A stretch of DNA of 7,161 bases from assembly GCA_020438595.1 (NCBI GenBank), contig JAGQUI010000133.1, forward strand, positions 1-7,161. Direction: 5' to 3'. Origin of the DNA: Propionibacteriaceae bacterium (GTDB taxonomy: Bacteria; Actinomycetota; Actinomycetes; Propionibacteriales; Propionibacteriaceae). The translations under genes and the position numbers were made by a program. The notes under the pieces are model-generated. The model did no database searches, was not told the origin of the DNA, and worked only from the letters and a program-made list of their open reading frames with translations. Shown here piece by piece: positions 6,047-7,161 of the stretch (position 1 is its first letter; each line of letters begins with the position of its first letter).

Positions 6047-6424
6047 AGGGCCGATCTTGCCTGACCTTGAACCCCCGTACACTCCGAACGCACTACTTTG
6101 CCGCGAAGTCCGCGGTCGGTTCTGTTGAGCTGGTTGAGGTCCCAGGCGCCGGCTGGTGGCACTCCTGGCATGGCGCTGATGTCCCGGGAGTGGCCTTCAG
6201 GCTCCCGTGAATCGTGTCGCTCGGCGACGACTTCAATGTGCCAACGATAAATCGCGAGCGGCGCAATGCCGAAGGTGTATGCCACTTCGGTTGGGTGCTG
6301 GGTCGATGTGTTGGACGTGTGGGGGAGGGGGTGCGGGTCGGGAGGGTGCGTCGCTGGATGACGGGGTGTGGAACGTTGGGTGGGGATTCTTTGGCGGGAT
6401 TCTTCGTCGTGCGGTGCTTTGGTG
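6047..6424. other. 378-bp gap between accessory genes
   Basis: No secure gene is found. It contains the possible N-terminal extension of the 5642-6046 gene (to 6082), a short hairpin CCGCG-AAGTC-CGCGG (6101-6115), a hairpin pairing CGGGAG (6185-6190) with CTCCCG (6202-6207), a minus-strand helix-turn-helix-like stretch (6291-6241), a G-quadruplex motif (6321-6346) and a 13-bp tandem duplication with GGGATTCTT at 6383 and 6396. The 6290-6424 part is strikingly rich in G and T on the plus strand. Confidence 0.5.
6321..6346 (+). other. G-quadruplex motif
   Basis: Five G-tracts of 5, 5, 3, 3 and 3 bases are separated by loops of 1, 3, 2 and 1 bases, which satisfies the usual G3+N1-7 rule. It lies on the strand opposite to the flanking genes, between the end of the zinc-ribbon gene and the start of the next gene, so it would form in the template strand when that read-through region is transcribed. 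Confidence 0.6.
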
Positions 6425-6847
6425 TCAGCGCGGCTGCTGAAGAGTGCGGTTCCAGACCTCGGCGAGGCGGCGGACGGTGGGTTCGAGTGTGGGCAGGTCG
6501 CGGCGGTAGATGCGGCCCTGGGCGAGGCGGGTGGCGAAGGTCTCGAGGAGGGTTGCCCATTCCTCGGCGGTGCGCGGTTCGACGGGCACGGGCACCTCGA
6601 CGGTGTGGCTGACCGGCTTCTCGACCTCGATCGTGCGGGTCACCACACGCACCTCGGGCAGGTTGTCCCGTTCGGCTCGGCGGGCCTCCCAGGCGCGGTG
6701 CCGGCAGCTGGATGAGCACCAGGACGGGATCCGGCCGCGACTCGGCACGGGGACAGGCTGGCCGCACCAGCCACACTCCACGGTCTGGCCGGGGCGTCGC
6801 CGGCCGCCGGGTGTCGGGGTGTCGCTGCGCGGTGGTGTTGCATCCAT
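6425..6847 (-). CDS. Zinc-ribbon-like hypothetical protein
   Basis: A protein of 140 residues. After a Pro/Thr/Arg-rich start (1-20) comes VECGWCGQPVPVPSRGRIPSW followed by CSSSCRHRAWEAR, giving C25-x2-C28, C44-x3-C48 and H50, a likely structural zinc site. A linker of basic and acidic residues leads to a valine/proline-rich stretch (RTIEVEKPVSHTVEVPVPVE, about 71-90) and a helical C-terminus (AEEWATLLETFATRLAQGRI, then VRRLAEVWNRTL). The small Cys-rich module suggests nucleic-acid or protein binding, but no named family is recognised. The ATG at 6847 has GAGGG 7 nt upstream. A -10-like TAAACT at 6880-6875 would give a leader of about 20 nt. Codon bias is strong, unlike the gene at 5642-6046. 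It may belong to an integrated element, but no integrase or transposase is visible. Confidence 0.72.
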   Translation of the reverse strand: MDATPPRSDTPTPGGRRRPGQTVECGWCGQPVPVPSRGRIPSWCSSSCRHRAWEARRAERDNLPEVRVVTRTIEVEKPVSHTVEVPVPVEPRTAEEWATLLETFATRLAQGRIYRRDLPTLEPTVRRLAEVWNRTLQQPR

Positions 6848-7161
6848 GTGAGAGCCCTCGGTTTCGTGCCAACGAGTTTATGCCCACCGTCAATGCACAT
6901 TGTGTATCCCGATCTCGGGAGTGGCTGGGAAGCGACGGTGGCCCGTGCGTCGCAGGGCGCATGAGGTCTGTGCCGCTTGGTGGTGGTCGGCGTGGGCGGG
7001 TGGCTGAGCAACCTGGTTTCGCGGCGGCGTTGGCGCCGATCTTGCCGGCGGGTTTCGCGCGGGCCTGTTTGCACCGGGTGTATCGCACCTGGAGGCACGG
7101 CTGAGGGGTGATTCCAGCGTCCGCGGGCAGTATCGATAGTGATACTATTGGGCCGTGGCGT
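6848..7161. other. 314-bp gap before a rightward gene
   Basis: It holds the putative promoter of the zinc-ribbon gene, the imperfect palindrome at 6893-6907 and the rightward operator/promoter at 7129-7148. A plus-strand frame open from ATG 6880 to 7104 and minus-strand frames are possible, but none has a ribosome site or a recognised domain, so none is called. Confidence 0.5.
7129..7157 (+). promoter_or_regulatory. Inverted-repeat promoter/operator, leaderless start
   Basis: AGTATC (7129-7134) and GATACT (7141-7146) form a perfect 6-bp inverted repeat with a 6-bp spacer, nested with ATAGT-GAT-ACTAT (7136-7148). TACTAT at 7143-7148 fits the actinobacterial -10 pattern TAnnnT. Seven bases later GTG GCG begins at 7155, the distance expected for a leaderless mRNA. 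The gene lies beyond the edge. The operator overlapping the -10 suggests autorepression, perhaps by a PadR-, TetR- or XRE-type regulator; this is inference. Confidence 0.5.

Noticed and set aside
6067..6210. A small plus-strand frame from TTG 6067 ending in a Trp-rich stretch (VEVPGAGWWHSWHGADVPG)
   Set aside because: It looks mildly protein-like, but there is no ribosome site and no recognised family, and it overlaps the candidate extended start of the gene on the other strand.
6093..7088. A 331-codon minus-strand open frame spanning the zinc-ribbon gene and both gaps
   Set aside because: The protein is Pro/Arg/Thr-rich with no domain, and overlaps the better supported zinc-ribbon gene in another frame. 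Its first residues look somewhat coding-like, but there is no family match.
6880..7104. A 74-residue plus-strand frame from ATG 6880
   Set aside because: No ribosome site, no recognised domain, and it crosses the putative promoter of the zinc-ribbon gene.
1..7161. CRISPR array, tRNA, rRNA, insertion sequence or complete integrative element
   Set aside because: No regular spaced repeats, cloverleaf, ribosomal sequence, transposase or integrase was seen on either strand.

Overview
The window is GC-rich chromosomal DNA with strong G/C bias at codon third positions, GTG starts, tightly packed genes and actinobacterial protein families (DUF6325, DUF6458, DUF2332, Pat-type aminotransferase). It is most likely from an actinomycete, perhaps of the Pseudonocardiaceae. 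The genus cannot be fixed from the sequence alone.

Left part (1-3666): a minus-strand run of three genes, an Lrp/AsnC regulator, a DUF2332 protein and a small DUF6458 membrane protein, ends at a nearly perfect 70-bp palindrome (2-71). The regulator is divergent from a plus-strand pair, a Pat/HisC2-type aromatic aminotransferase and a YitT-family membrane protein coupled through ATGA. A 15-bp palindrome (1856-1870) sits at the regulator's start codon and is a good candidate operator. The simplest reading is an amino-acid-responsive divergon.

Middle part (3660-5229): a second minus-strand run holds a DUF6325 protein, a Q/A-rich SHOCT-domain protein and a class I SAM-dependent methyltransferase. 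The methyltransferase has no ATG, GTG or TTG codon where its conserved N-terminus requires one. Its best start is a CTG that overlaps the SHOCT stop codon (CTGA). It converges on yitT, and the two coding ends overlap by 7 nt.

Right part (5230-7161): this is looser, accessory-looking DNA. A 412-bp gap carries two 33/34-bp direct repeats, each able to form a hairpin. Then come an unrecognised gene with weaker codon bias (5642-6046), a gap with a canonical G-quadruplex motif and a possible helix-turn-helix remnant, a zinc-ribbon-like protein gene (6425-6847), and a 314-bp gap ending in an inverted-repeat promoter/operator. That promoter appears to drive a plus-strand gene starting at the last bases of the window. 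No complete mobile element, tRNA, rRNA or CRISPR array is visible.
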